DNA of 64,000 bases from Erythrophleum ivorense (lineage: Eukaryota > Streptophyta > Magnoliopsida > Fabales > Fabaceae): positions 1,369,001 to 1,433,000 of the forward strand of contig JAIUCV010000002.1 in assembly GCA_026724425.1 (NCBI GenBank). Direction: 5' to 3'. The notes below the pieces were generated by a model that was given only the letters and a program-made list of their open reading frames with translations, was not told the origin of the DNA and made no database searches. Positions within the stretch are counted from its first letter, which is position 1, and every line of letters begins with the position of its first letter. Below are positions 47,240 to 59,812 of this stretch, in pieces. A program made the translations under genes and the position numbers.

Positions 47240-49453
47240 TCTCCTGCCCAATTAGTTACTGGTGTAGTAATATCTATTCAGCCCCCCACTAAGCCACCTT
47301 GGCATTCTTTTTCTTCCTCTTCCTTGAATACACGTGCCAAATCTGACGTTCCTCATTATTACCCCCCCCATTCAGATGCACCTTGTCCTCAAGGTGGAAG
47401 TCAGGGAATTGAGTGTGGATAACATCATAAGGCTCCCAGGTATTATCATGTTCAGGTAAATTAGCCCATTTGACTAAAATCTCAGTCTGGCCATTGGTCA
47501 GTAACCGGGAATGCCGAATAGCTTCAGGCTGAACCAATAATTCCATATCCTCTGTTAAAAATTCAGGGAGTGGTTCAGCTGCAATCGAGGACTGGATGGA
47601 CGGTTGGAGCTGAGATACATGGAAAACAGGATGGATGTGAGAGGTCGGTGGCAAGTCGAGCTTGTAAGCCACTTCTCCCAACTTCTGAATAATTTTGAAT
47701 GGGCGATAAAAACGTGGACTGAGTTTCTCATTAGGCTTTTTAGCAAGAGACTTAAATTTATAAGGCTGTGATTTAAGATAAACCATGTCACCAATGTTAA
47801 AATTAACATCCCGTCTCTTCTTGTTGGCGTGAAGCTTCATCTGCACTTGAGCCTTCTCTAAATTAGTCTTCAGTTCAGCTAGTATCAAATTTCTGGTCCT
47901 GATCTGTTCATTAACCTCTTCTACTCCCGATAACCCATCATCCAACTTAAAAAGAGTGGCTGATTCTTTACCATAGAGAGCTCTAAAAGGAGTCATGCCT
48001 GAGGATCTGTTATAATTGGTATTGAACCAATATTCAGCTCAACTTAACCATGTAACCCATTGTTTAGGCTTGTCACCAGTGAAACATCTGAGATAAGTTT
48101 CAAGTCCGCGATTTACAACTTCCGTTTGCCCATTGGTTTGGGGATGATATCCTGAACTATAAGCAAGAGTAGTTCCTGATTGCTTAAATAGTTCTTGCCA
48201 AAATACACTAAGGAATATGCAGTCCCTATCGGACACTATAGTCTTAGGAAAACCATGCAACTGCACCACCTCTTTAATAAAAACAGCAGCAACATCTTTA
48301 GCAGTGAAGGGATGTGAGAGAGGTATAAAATGAGCATATTTTGTCAACCTATCCACCACAACCATAATAGTATCATATTTGTGAGATTGAGGAAGGCCAG
48401 TGATGAAGTCCATATTGATATCTTCCCAAACATGTTGAGGAATAGGCCAGGATTGCAAAAGTCCAGTGGGACTCAAGGCTTGGTATTTGTAACGTTGGCA
48501 AATATCACATTTAGCCACATAAGTCTGTACATCTTTGCGCATTCCTTCCCAATAGAACAAAGATGAGAGCCTCTTGTATGTTCTTAAATATCCAGAGTGG
48601 CCTCCAAGAGGTGAATCATGGAACTCCTTAAGTAATAGCGGAATTCTAGTAGATGACTTAGGAAGTACTAGACAGCCCTTGTAGAAAAGACAGTCACGTT
48701 TCACGGTATAGCCTGGACGATCATTTGTGCCTATTGTAACCTGATGTATGATAGAGGACAAAAGAGGGTCTTGATGAATTTCTTTCTCCCAGTCTTCCCA
48801 ATTGTTTAGCTGCCACAAGGATACAGTATGTAACTCCGTCGTTGTCTCCCTTCTTGATAAGCTGCTGAATTTTCTCTCCTCGGTTTGTATTGGACCTCAG
48901 AACTATAGCCCATGATCTTGGAAACCCACCTCTGCTGATCAGGATCTATAACTCGTTGCTCCAAAAGAAATTTAATAGCCTTTTGATCAGTTTTAATAAT
49001 GAAAGGATGCCCCAGCAAATAATGTCGCCATTTCTTAATAGCAAAGACAATAGCCATTAACTCTCTTTCATAAACCGAACAGAGCTGGTGTTTGGAGGAT
49101 AAAGTTTGACTATGGTAAGCTATTGGGCGCCCTTGCTGCATTAACACTGCTCCAGTCCCGAAACCAGAAGCATCAGCTTCTATTATAAAAGGCTGAAAGA
49201 AATTCGGAAGAGCCAAAACTGGGGTAGTAGTCATAGCTTGCTTCAGAGCTTCAAAGGCCTTTTGTGCTGGCTCACTCCATTGAAAAACATTTTTTTTAGT
49301 AAAGTTGTTAAAGGGGCAACAATACTACCATAATTCTTCACAAACTTCCTATAGTACCCGGTAAGACCCAAAAATCCTTGTAAAGCCTTCAAGTCTTTAG
49401 GGACAGGCCACTCTACCATACACTTAATTTTTGAGGGATCAGCTTGCACTCCA
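47240..49453 (-). mobile_element. Truncated Ty3/gypsy retrotransposon (chromovirus pol remains)
   Basis: Minus-strand frames carry, in order, the RT thumb/connection (LQGFLGLTGYYRKFVKNYG, 49449-49243) and RNase H (EADASGFGTG, YERELMAI, IKTDQKA; 49234-48820). Integrase follows with its HHCC zinc finger (H-x-GGHSG to CDICQ), catalytic Asp in NMDFITGL, Asp in IVSDRD and Glu in NGQTEVVNRG. The end carries a chromodomain (ILVKWANLPEHDNTWEP), which marks a chromovirus. One nonsense codon (TGA for Trp, near 48039) and two frameshifts (about 48830; about 49290 in an A run) break it. RT catalytic core, protease and gag are missing, because the similarity stops abruptly at 49453. On the minus strand a purine-rich tract followed by TGTTAGG near 47221 could be the start of the 3' LTR. 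Confidence 0.85.
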
Positions 49454-52400
49454 CTCTTCTTCTCTGTTTCTTGTTTCTCCCTTCTCCCTCCTTTCCATGT
49501 TGCTTGTTTCTCTGATTCTTCTGTGTTGACCCTGCCACTTGTTGCCCACTGTTTGTTGTCACTGGCAGTTTCTTCTTTATTTCCTTATTTGTTTCTTTCT
49601 TTTTGCAATTTTTAATTTTTGCTGCCGTAGCAGATGCCCCTTGAGAAATTCAGTCGAAATTTTAACTTCAAATTTCAGGTTCAATTCTTAATTTTTAAAT
49701 GGGTTACCCTGTTTAAAAATAATGCCACTTGAAAGATCCTAGTGATAGAAATTATGTCTGGTGCAATCTTGTTCTGAAGTTATAAATGGAAGTATTACTA
49801 GGGCAAACAACCCATTTTTGCGGGGAAAGAATTGCCTCATTATGTAAATTATGTACTAGACATGTTAGAAAAGATATTAGACATGATGTAAATCTTTCAA
49901 CTTCGACATTTTAAAGATTTAAATTAAATGTTTGATATTATGTCTTATGCTTTGATATTGGATGATTGCTGGAGTTGGTTTGAGTTATTATTGGATTGAG
50001 TCTACATTACTGTTATTTTTTTGATAATATACATGTGTGCCACCTCAATGTTGCTTAAGGACAGCAGAATTTTCTACATCAACGGTAGTTTGTTTGGTAA
50101 GACCTACGAGGGAATCCCTCTATTCTGGTATTTTAGCCGAGGCAGCTGCTTATCTTTCTCTGCGAACCTCAGCTTGGCCTTCTCCTTATCTCAAGTGATT
50201 TGGGTGAGGCGGCTTGTAGACCACTGGTTCATAATTTGTTGCTTTAATCAGAAAGTCTGTCTGATTCAGCTTTTCAAATTATTGCTTCTATAACTTACTA
50301 AAATAAGTTTGTTGAAATTTTCTGAGAAAAATTGCTTTATTATGGATGTAAAGGGAAACTTCAGCTTAAAGTGAGGTGTCAATGCCCCGAGAATCGAACA
50401 TAGTAATTAATCCTTAAAACTGGTAAAGATTTAAAGAATCTACTATGGCTTATCTTTGGTAGTATCTGCAGTTGAGGTTAGAGGAAAATGTTACAGTTGA
50501 TACATGCAGTGACTGATATGATTAGGCTCCTGGGGAAGGATACGATAGTATGGCTTATCTCTGGAGGAAAACTTGTTGTAAATGTGTCATGAAGAATTAT
50601 AGTTCATAGAGCGAGTGTTATGATTCTGCTTGCCTATTCATTCAAACCCTTGCTTATATCAAGTTATTTATGTGTTAGAAGTCATATAAAAATATAAAAA
50701 CTTCGGCTGGACAGAAGCTGAACTTTATGGTTCGAAGTAACTGCCGATGAAATCTTTGAAGAAAAGTTGCAGAAATTCCAAGGCTTAGCTGTATTTGAAA
50801 GATGATGAACCTGCAAACTATTTCAATGTAATATGAAAGCACAAGAGTTGAACAAGTTCAGCTTAGCTGCACTGGCTTCAAGTGTTAAGGAATGCTATAT
50901 ATTGCAACTTCATTTTGTGGAGTTTCCATGACCAGAAAAGAACAAAAATTTCCAAATAGTATTGGATCTATGGCCCAAAAAAATCGTAGTATTGGAGAGC
51001 CTTTTTATTGTCTTACATAGCTGACCCCAAAAAAAAAAGTTAACAAACATAAACGCTAACTTTCGTCCAAATCAAAGTTAGCTCAAAATCGTGAAAAATT
51101 CATTGACGGCAATCATGACGGGAGTTCTAGTTTTCCGTCCCATACACTTGCAGGGTGCAAAATTGGAACAATATGATAAATTGAACCCTATTCGAGCAGT
51201 GACACGGTGATATGAATTTGTAATGTCGATTACTTGATTTTAAATATTTGTCTATTATTTAAATTGCGAGTTGCCAACTAATGAGAGATCAAAATATTAA
51301 TTTGCCCTTCTTAAAGCAAGCATATCGAATTTTCACCCCTTATTTCCAATTTAAACCCTCCTTTTTATTTTGATGGCTATACTGTTAAACTCTCCTTTCA
51401 AAATATAATTTGAGGAACAAATTTATGTGCCCTTCCCAGTGAATGTTTATTATCGAATTATTCAATAATTTTTTATTACATGATAAAACAGAAATTTAAA
51501 TCTAGAATCTCTTAACTACTCAACTTAGTTGCTTTTCAACACGTAATTTTTTTAAAAAAAGAATTCAGGATGTAATAATGAATTATGTTTTGTATTTTTA
51601 TTAAAAGTTCTAATAAAAATTATGTAAATAATTTCACTTAAGTTTTGTTAATAATATTAATATGTTGGATGGTGAACTGAACATGGCCCGTTTATCTTTG
51701 GTGATAATACGTGTCAATTATGATTTCGTACATGCGTTTTCTTTTTCTTTTTAATTCATTGAATTCAAAGATTGCCTCTGCCGCTGCTGCTGCTGCTAAG
51801 CCGCAAGTTGTACATGGGTCAACAATGCCATTTGGGAAATTTATTGTAAGGGTCTAAAACTAAATTAATTGTTTTTAAGGATTTTAAAATTTTTTTACTT
51901 TATTGTGAAAGATTAAAGAATAAGAAATATAATCTACTTTAACCAAAATATCGTTCATAGTTGAGAGCTTACTAATTTATCTTTGTAATATTAGTTATTA
52001 AATTTATGTATTATACTATCTGGTTTTAACGATTTTAATTTTGTTTAGCAAACTTGTTAAAATTTCGATAATTATTGTATATACTTTGCAAAATTATGTA
52101 AATTTCTAGTAGTTACTATTTTTTCTGATAAAATTATTTATAACTTTTGATTGCAGAAAAGTTAAAATCGTTAAAACTAAATAATAATATACTTAAATTC
52201 AACAAGTAATATCAAAAAAATAAATTAGTAAAATTTTCATTTATAAATAACATTTTAGTAAAATTAAATTACACTTTTAGTCCTTTGAATTTTGTCTATA
52301 TCAATAATTTTTCCTTGTCAAACACCAACATGATCTTAGAGTCAAAATTTTAAAAAATGTATAAAGTTCTGATCCTCAATTGAACTCATGATTAACTCTC

Positions 52401-54120
52401 ACTAAGACATCGTACATTTTCTTGATATGAACATAAATGTTTAGGCAGAGATAAACTTGACTCCTTCGATAATTGAGTGAGAATAATGAAGAATCCACAT
52501 CCTTTCAGTGTGTAATATTGCCTAACAATAGCATATTTTTGTTGGGTCTTTGACTGAAGAATTGAATGCAGAAAAGTTAAAACTAGAAACTCATACACGG
52601 CAGGGAAACCAAACAAGAAGCAAATTCCATGGAAAACCAGTTTTCTGGTCAAGGCCAACCTGATTTTTTGTTTTCTTTCCGCTCCCTAAAGAGAGAATTG
52701 GAGAGAGAAAGAAAAAAAAATGTAGATAAAATTTTAATTTTATCTTTATAATTATTATTTAATACTCTTTAATAATAATTATTTAAGCAATAAAAATAAA
52801 AAATTATACGTATTTTTTATTTACAAAATTATCTTTTATCTTCTATTTTTATTTTCATCCATGACTTTTTACCCAATGAACGGGCTATTGGTTTGAAATA
52901 CAAAATGTTTGTTTAAAAATATGGTGAAAAATCACGTTGATACAAAAATTTTAACATTTTGCTTCTTGTCAAACATGATTTTGGTAAGAGATAACACGTT
53001 TTTAAACATGTCAAAAATCAAAGAGTAATACACTTTTAAATCAACAATATAATTAATGACTTACATATTTCATAATTAATAGTGGTATGACGTAGACTAA
53101 TGACGTGACTTGAATTTGACCAAGAATTGAGACAGTGAGAGGGTGTTTAAGAGGGGAAATGAAGAATGTGTGATTAACCACTAATTAATCGGCATTCAAA
53201 GTAATTAATAACATTCCATATGCTTTGTTTTTTTTTTCTTTGGTTGGGGGGTAGGGGGAGTGGTTTAAGTAGGAGAAGGGAGTTGAATGTGTGTGTGGTG
53301 GCGGATGGGAGAGAATGCACAAACCAAAGTGAATGAATGTTACGCCATACAGCGATTCCAGAAAGACAAACTTCAAATTCCATCCCCCTGGCCCTCGTTC
53401 TGATAAATCTGTGCATGTTCTTGTATGTCTTCGTTCAATTTGGTGGATGTATCTGTACAACACCGACATTAGTGGACGCCGAAGGCCACCTGAGACACAT
53501 TCTCTCCTCTACATACTGCCCCAGATGACTTTTATTGGTATGTTTCCACTACAAATTTAGCATTAGTACAAGAGAAATGTCACTACCATCTATCCTTCTC
53601 ACATATTTATATGAGTAAATTATTTTTTCTAAAAATTTTCCAATTATACATTTTTTATTATAAAAATATACATAAATTTCTTTAAAGTTAAAATATAACT
53701 TAAATATCCTTAAAAATAATGTCAATTTCTTTTATTAAGAGTATAATCTATTACAAAATATATTTTTAACTTTTATTTTAATATTTTTTGTTAAACATTT
53801 TAATTTATTCTATTTTAAATTTAAATACTAACTATTGTTATATTGCTTAAATATATAGTTAATATTAATTGTGTTATACAAATAATAAATATAAAAATAT
53901 TTTAGTTAAAATAAATGTAATTACAACTTATATTTTAATTAAATAGATACACTCTATAGGCACACGAGCCCACGTGGATGAAAAATTAAAAAAAAAAAAA
54001 AGGGTATATATATTTCCAGACAAACTGATTACAATAGAAACATGTATGGGTCAGGATAATTATCTTATGAATATTGGGTAACTATAATTAAACTAGGTAA
54101 AATACTTTATGGGGGGACTC

Positions 54121-54153
<33 letters not shown>

Positions 54154-54951
54154 CCAAAATGCTAATACCATAGCAGCATCTAAAATGCTTATATATACGA
54201 ACTCAATTCATTATTTCAGCAAAATAATTAGAACTTAAGGAAAGATGTGAGATTAGTATAGAGCGTTTTTCTAATTTTAGGTAAAGAGAGTATAAGTTTT
54301 CAAAATAAAAAAGAGAGCTGTATAATTTAAACATTTTTAAAAAAATGAAAGTATAATTTATTTTTTATATATATTCATTTATTATTATTTTCTTAGCTTT
54401 TACAATGTGTAAACACCCTACACGTTTTGGTTGTGTAAATAGCAACAGATTTGTAGCTTCTTCAATGGAATATATGAAATTTACTTATACGCTTTCTATC
54501 ATTTTGTATCTTGTTGATTCCAAATGATATAACATACACATCAAAATCAAATTCCATTTCATTCTCCTCACAAGAGTAAAGACATCTTAGTAAGTACAAT
54601 TGGAACATGTGATAAATCTATTTAGCAGAATTGATATTATTTATTGTATTTTTTTTTTATGGTTTGATTTATCACGTGTCCTGTGAATTACTAGTTTCTG
54701 TTTTATAAATAAAGCACTACTGTACAGATCTAATTATGAATGCAATATGAATAATTCAAAAAATATTTCTTAATCAATACTCTAAAACCAAACCAAAGAG
54801 CCTGTGCCCTAGGTTGGACCCACAATGCCAAACAAAAATTTCTTTTTTTTAGCCTTTTAAGAGTCCTGCGACATACGTTTGTAAGAAAAACAATTTCTGT
54901 TGCTGTTGCAGCAGAGACGTATGTTTGTTGCCAATGTTACAAAAACGACTA
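49454..54951. other. Long gene-free stretch after the chromovirus
   Basis: There are no recognisable genes. ORFs at 50021-50293, 52392-52658 (minus) and 53174-53560 lack domain similarity and partners. A short (CTG)n run lies at about 51780-51797. An AT-rich block at 52720-52860 resembles one at 56170-56300 (shared TTTTATAATTATTATTTAAT-type words). A (TA)n tract lies at 54124-54152. Confidence 0.5.
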
Positions 54952-55071
54952 AGTGCATGTTTGGTTTAACGTTAAAAAAAAATTATGATTTATAACTTAT
55001 AAAATATAAAAATTTTATTTATTTATTTGGCCAAAATCACAATTTAAAAAAAATTAAACCAAACATGTACT
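54952..55071. mobile_element. 120-bp MITE, family member 1
   Basis: The terminal inverted repeat is AGTGCATGTTTGGTTTA at the left and, on the minus strand at the right, AGTACATGTTTGGTTTA, with one mismatch in 17. The interior includes TATGATTTATAACTTATAAA and CCAAAATCAC. The element is too small to encode anything. A second copy lies at 56964-57095. Confidence 0.75.
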
Positions 55072-56705
55072 AACAATTTTCACCTTACATATATAATTTG
55101 ATTTAGAATTTTTGGTACGCTTATTTTCAATAGATTGTAACTAAGGATTTTTACTTTTTGTGTAACTAGACCACGCAGATTGAATTGAATTATATATATC
55201 ATTACTTTAATTAATGTGTCCATTCAAAATTGCAATTGGAACATTATCTATCCGTGCACTCTCATATTATTACCCACGTGCTTATATTGAGATTTGAACC
55301 TAATTAATACAGATGGCTCTGCACAGTTGCAAAAGATTTCTCATTCCCAAGAACTTCACCAAGTTGAGCATTAAATTATGAACTTTTCTACGCATGCGCG
55401 ATTGATTAATTGATTGCTTTAAGCTAACTCATTCTTTTATGTGTGTTTAATGTTTTTTTTTTTAATCTCTTACGTCCTCTTGTAGTATTTACCTCTGTGT
55501 TATTTGAATTGAATTAGCGAATAGTAGTATTAATTTAATGAATTTTTCTACGTGTAGAGTTGATACCAATTTTTTATGGTCAATTAAATTATCATTTAAC
55601 CCATTTGTTCAACTTAAAATTCAATAAAACTATATTAAAATCCGATCACCAAGACTTCCGTGCTTTGAGGTCTTATAATTTTTTCAAGTTTCTAGATATA
55701 TCCGAATCTGTCATAAGTGCATAACTTTTTTCTTTAAAACCTTTTTTTTTTTAATCTTTCCTATTTCTAGAATGTGTTAAACATGAACCAAATGCTACAT
55801 TAGAGATAGCTATACAATTAACCAGTATTTTTTGCTAACTTATTTTGACCTAATCTCACTGAACATAAAAGTAAAATTGTTCATACTTCGTTTGTTGAAA
55901 ATTTTAAGTACTTTTAAAATGTCATATTATTTATATTTTTTTAATAAAAAAATAAATCAAACAAAATAAAATCCACTTATTGATAAATTAAAATTTTTAT
56001 AATAGATTATAAAATATGAATTTCATTTAATACTCTATACATGTGTAACAATAAAATAGTGAGTAATTAAATGTGAAACTTAATTACATAATTTAGTATT
56101 ATTTTATTAGTATAGTAAATATATAAGTATTATGGCATGTTTGGTTTGTTGTGGGAAATCAAAAAGAAAAAAAATGATAAAATAATAATTTTATTTTTAT
56201 AATTATTATTTAATATTATCTATTAATTATTATTTAACAATTAAAAGTAAAGATATTATAAATATTTTTTATTTATAAATTATTTTTTAAATTATTTTTA
56301 TACTTAACTTGTTGCTTATTAAATGAATCTTTAAAAATTAAATTAAAATTTTTCTTTTACAATGCAGTGACGAATTTATTGTATTTCAAAGACTTTTATT
56401 TTATTTAAAAAAAAAAAGCATATAGAAGGTAATATGAGTTTGTTCAGTTGGCTAGGACCAAAATGCTGTCTGAGACATCATTGCAAGCCTCCAATACAGT
56501 ATTAGTTATTGGTTTACTTATATTATAAACTTATGTCAAATCAACAATAACATTAAGTAGAAGCAATGATGTCACTGTCATTAAGCTGATAACAACAATC
56601 CATAAACATTTTCTTCAGAAAGTACTAAAAGTTCCATAGTTTAATCATCTTGAATTAACATTGCAATGTCCATCTCCGTCCAAAGCCCAACACAATTAAA
56701 GAGAG

Positions 56706-56738
<33 letters not shown>

Positions 56739-56963
56739 AGTCCCCACCATTATTGCACTGCTGATATATATGGAACGTTAACATGCATGCATTTGGAGAA
56801 TAAGCATCTGCCTAGTCGTTGATCTTATCTTACAATAAAAATAAGAAGTAAATTATATAAAAGAAAATAATTTACCCTAAAAATAAGGAAAGGCAGAGCA
56901 GAATTTCTGAATGATCAAGAAGAGAACGTCGTCATCCGAAGAAGTGTATGATGGCATCAATTA

Positions 56964-57095
56964 GGTGCATGTTTGGTTTAGCATTGGAAGGTGAAAAGAT
57001 TATGATTTGTAATTTATAAAATATAAAAATTATAATTTATTACTTTGGTCAAAATCACGATTTAAAAAAAAAAAAAAGCTAAACTAAATATAAAC
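56964..57095. mobile_element. 132-bp MITE, family member 2
   Basis: The left end reads GGTGCATGTTTGGTTTAGC. The right end on the minus strand reads GTTTATATTTAGTTTAGC. The interior shares ATTATGATTTGTAATTTATA and CAAAATCACGATTT with the 54952-55071 element. This copy is the more diverged of the two. Confidence 0.65.
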
Positions 57096-58470
57096 TAGAA
57101 TAAAGAAACATAATTTAATATTGTAGTGTAATGTAGTCCGAGTCAGAGTCCGTGGATGCATCCGATCACTTGTTGCAGCAAGGAGTTAGTCTATTTGGTA
57201 GCATGATATAAATATGGAAAAAAAATGTAAAAATTAAATTAATAAGATAAAAAAATAATTTTTATATTTTATTTTTAAAAATATGATTTAATAATTAAAA
57301 TAATAATTTAATAAATAAAAAATTTATTATAAAAATATAATAAATATTATATAAAAAAACTACATTCACATTTCAAAGAAGTAAATAAATCAAGTATGGC
57401 CATCACACCCTACGCTCTTCAATCTTCATAACTACCCCACACCCAACCACGGAAACCAACTCCTTTTTTTTATTTTTTTCCACAGCAAGTAACAATATCC
57501 TCCTCATACGTCCCTACGCTACCAGACAAAAGGCAACCAACTATGTTTTTTGTTTTTAATTACTCCCTTTGTTTCTTCAGTTTCTTTTTTGTCATCAGTT
57601 TGTTTTCTTAGAAAAAAAATTGGAAAATCTTTTTCATAAGCTAACTTTTCTTTAATCTTTAACGAATTTTATTTGAAAAATAAGTAAAAAAAAAAACTAA
57701 TTCTATTTTTATTTTAACCTACTGTTATTAGTTCATCACCATCATAGTTTTCACATACCAATACCACCATCAAAACTCACCAACTGCTTGGGTACATAAT
57801 TGACTTGGATTTGGATACAAGCTGAAATCTAAATATTATTATTTAGACCTCAAATGATAATTTTGAAAGCAAAATGAACTTGATAGTGGAAATCAACGAC
57901 TTTCTGACTTCTTTACTACAATGGTAAAAGCATAATATTACAGTGTTCAATTTTTAAAATTTATTTTTAAGATGCTTAAACTTTTTTAATTTATTTTTTA
58001 ATAGAAATTCAGAGAAAAATACTCATAGTTCTCCTTTGCATTCCACTTAATATATATATATATATATTTAAAAAAATTACCCTAAACACGAAGCAACTTG
58101 CTTCATGTTCAATGCATTATCTATCGATCCCATGTGATAAATTAAAAAAGAAAATAGAGAGAAACATGACACATATTAATTATGACAAGTTAAGGGAAAA
58201 GATGAACGGAGATATTTAGATTATGCTATATGCTCTTAGTAAACATTAGGAGATAATAGTCTCTTAATCTATTCCATTTGCACCATGTCTATTAAAGCCA
58301 CCCAAGCTAGAGGCTAGACCAGGGAGGTTTATATTTTCATCTTAGTTAAGGAACTAAAGGTGGATGACATAAGAGGTGGTGGTGATGCAAGTATGCCATT
58401 GTCTTTCTACACCCAGGCATTATTGAAAGGAGATTTTTGGAGGTGTAAGTCCCGATTTCTTTACTTAGTA

Positions 58471-58660
58471 GACAAATTTAAAAGGTGTTATTCTTCTTCA
58501 TTTGCTCAAATAGCACAATAGACAAATTTTAAAGGTGTTGGTCATTCATTATTGGTGTCAATTATGCAATACACAAATTTCAGATGTGTTAGTTTTTTTT
58601 CATTTGCACCAGTTGTACAATAAAAGGATTATGACAGTGTTAGTCCTTCCTACTATATAT
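58471..58660. repeat. Degenerate 60-65-bp tandem repeats, about three units
   Basis: The motif ACAAATTT(N)AAAGGTGTT, followed by a CATT-rich stretch and CAATA, recurs near 58473, 58522 and 58572, with a weaker fourth unit near 58625 ending CAGTGTTAGTCC. Units have drifted strongly. Confidence 0.5.
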
Positions 58661-59575
58661 AGATCATTGTTTCCTTAATCTCTTCGTATAGACTTATCAT
58701 TTTTCACTCTGATGACATAGCGCGTGCAATCTAGACGGTGATGTCACAATTAAAATTTAAAATATAATATATCACTATCCCCGATGAAAAAGATACATAT
58801 AGTATGGTTCCATTTAATCGAAATGCTGATGAAGCATTTTATAGACGGTGATGTTATGATATTATCCCTGGTAGACAACCGCTACGATATGATTGTCGGC
58901 TGTTAGAATTTGCATTTATGTCGGTTTATTACCTATTTTTTTTTATAGGAGAGGACATTTTTACTCCTGATACAAAATGAAAATTGCTCTAAGTTCAGAA
59001 AATTACTTTTTCTTTGGCGAATGGTAACTATTTATCTACGAATTTGTGATTGTCATTAAAAATTAATCAGGGATGCAACAAAAATAATCATATGGGAAAG
59101 TGAAATGTGCTATATCATCTAGACAATTTTAATCATATGGGATGACTGCCCCTCAATTACCCTACCTTGGTCCGTGCTTAAAATTAACATTATGATCAAC
59201 TAAATAAAATATGAACTAAACAAATCAAGTGTTAAAAACAACTACAAAAAAATTAAATTATGGAGAAAAAAAAAAACGAAAAGTTTGGGAATTAGAAACT
59301 TTGGACTACTTTGACGATCTACCTTTATTGTTTTGTCCCAAAAATTCAAGACTTAATTTACCCTTGAGGATTCTGAAAAGGCTAATTGATGTCGTTGACC
59401 CAAAGCTATACTGAAGTCCGAAAAGAAAAGGTTAATATTTAGAAAATTAAAATGAATGATATTCTTCTTAGGACAAAACACTATGTTGGTTATACACACG
59501 GCAAATATCAAGGTACCGCGTAACACAGCACAGCCTTGTTTAGTTGAAAATTTTTTTGCATGCAGTAAGCGTATG

Positions 59576-59731
59576 GGAAAGGATCCACTGAAGTGGATTT
59601 CAACTTAATCGAGGAAAGAGACCGAGCGAGAGGTGGGCCTTACTTTTTGTGAGTCTCACATCCAAAGATGATCCCACCTCTTTTTCTTTTCGGCTCACTT
59701 CAGTTGAAGTAATTTTAAAGAATCTCAACTC
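59576..59731. mobile_element. Foldback (MITE-like) element
   Basis: The arms GAGAGGTGGG and CCCACCTC flank a GTGAGTCTCAC palindrome, with outer arms rich in CAACT and GAAGTG words (ACTGAAGTGGATTTCAACT against, on the minus strand, TTACTTCAACTGAAGTGAG). Its layout resembles the element at 2936-3087, including the GTGRGTCYCAC centre, and suggests one family. Confidence 0.5.
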
Positions 59732-59781
59732 GTAAATATATATACTCTTAATTATCAGTATATTTAATTATCTATTTTATA

Positions 59782-59812
<31 letters not shown>

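Noticed and set aside
52392..52658. 88-codon hydrophobic ORF on the minus strand
   Set aside because: No domain, no splice partners, and flanked by AT-rich repeat sequence.
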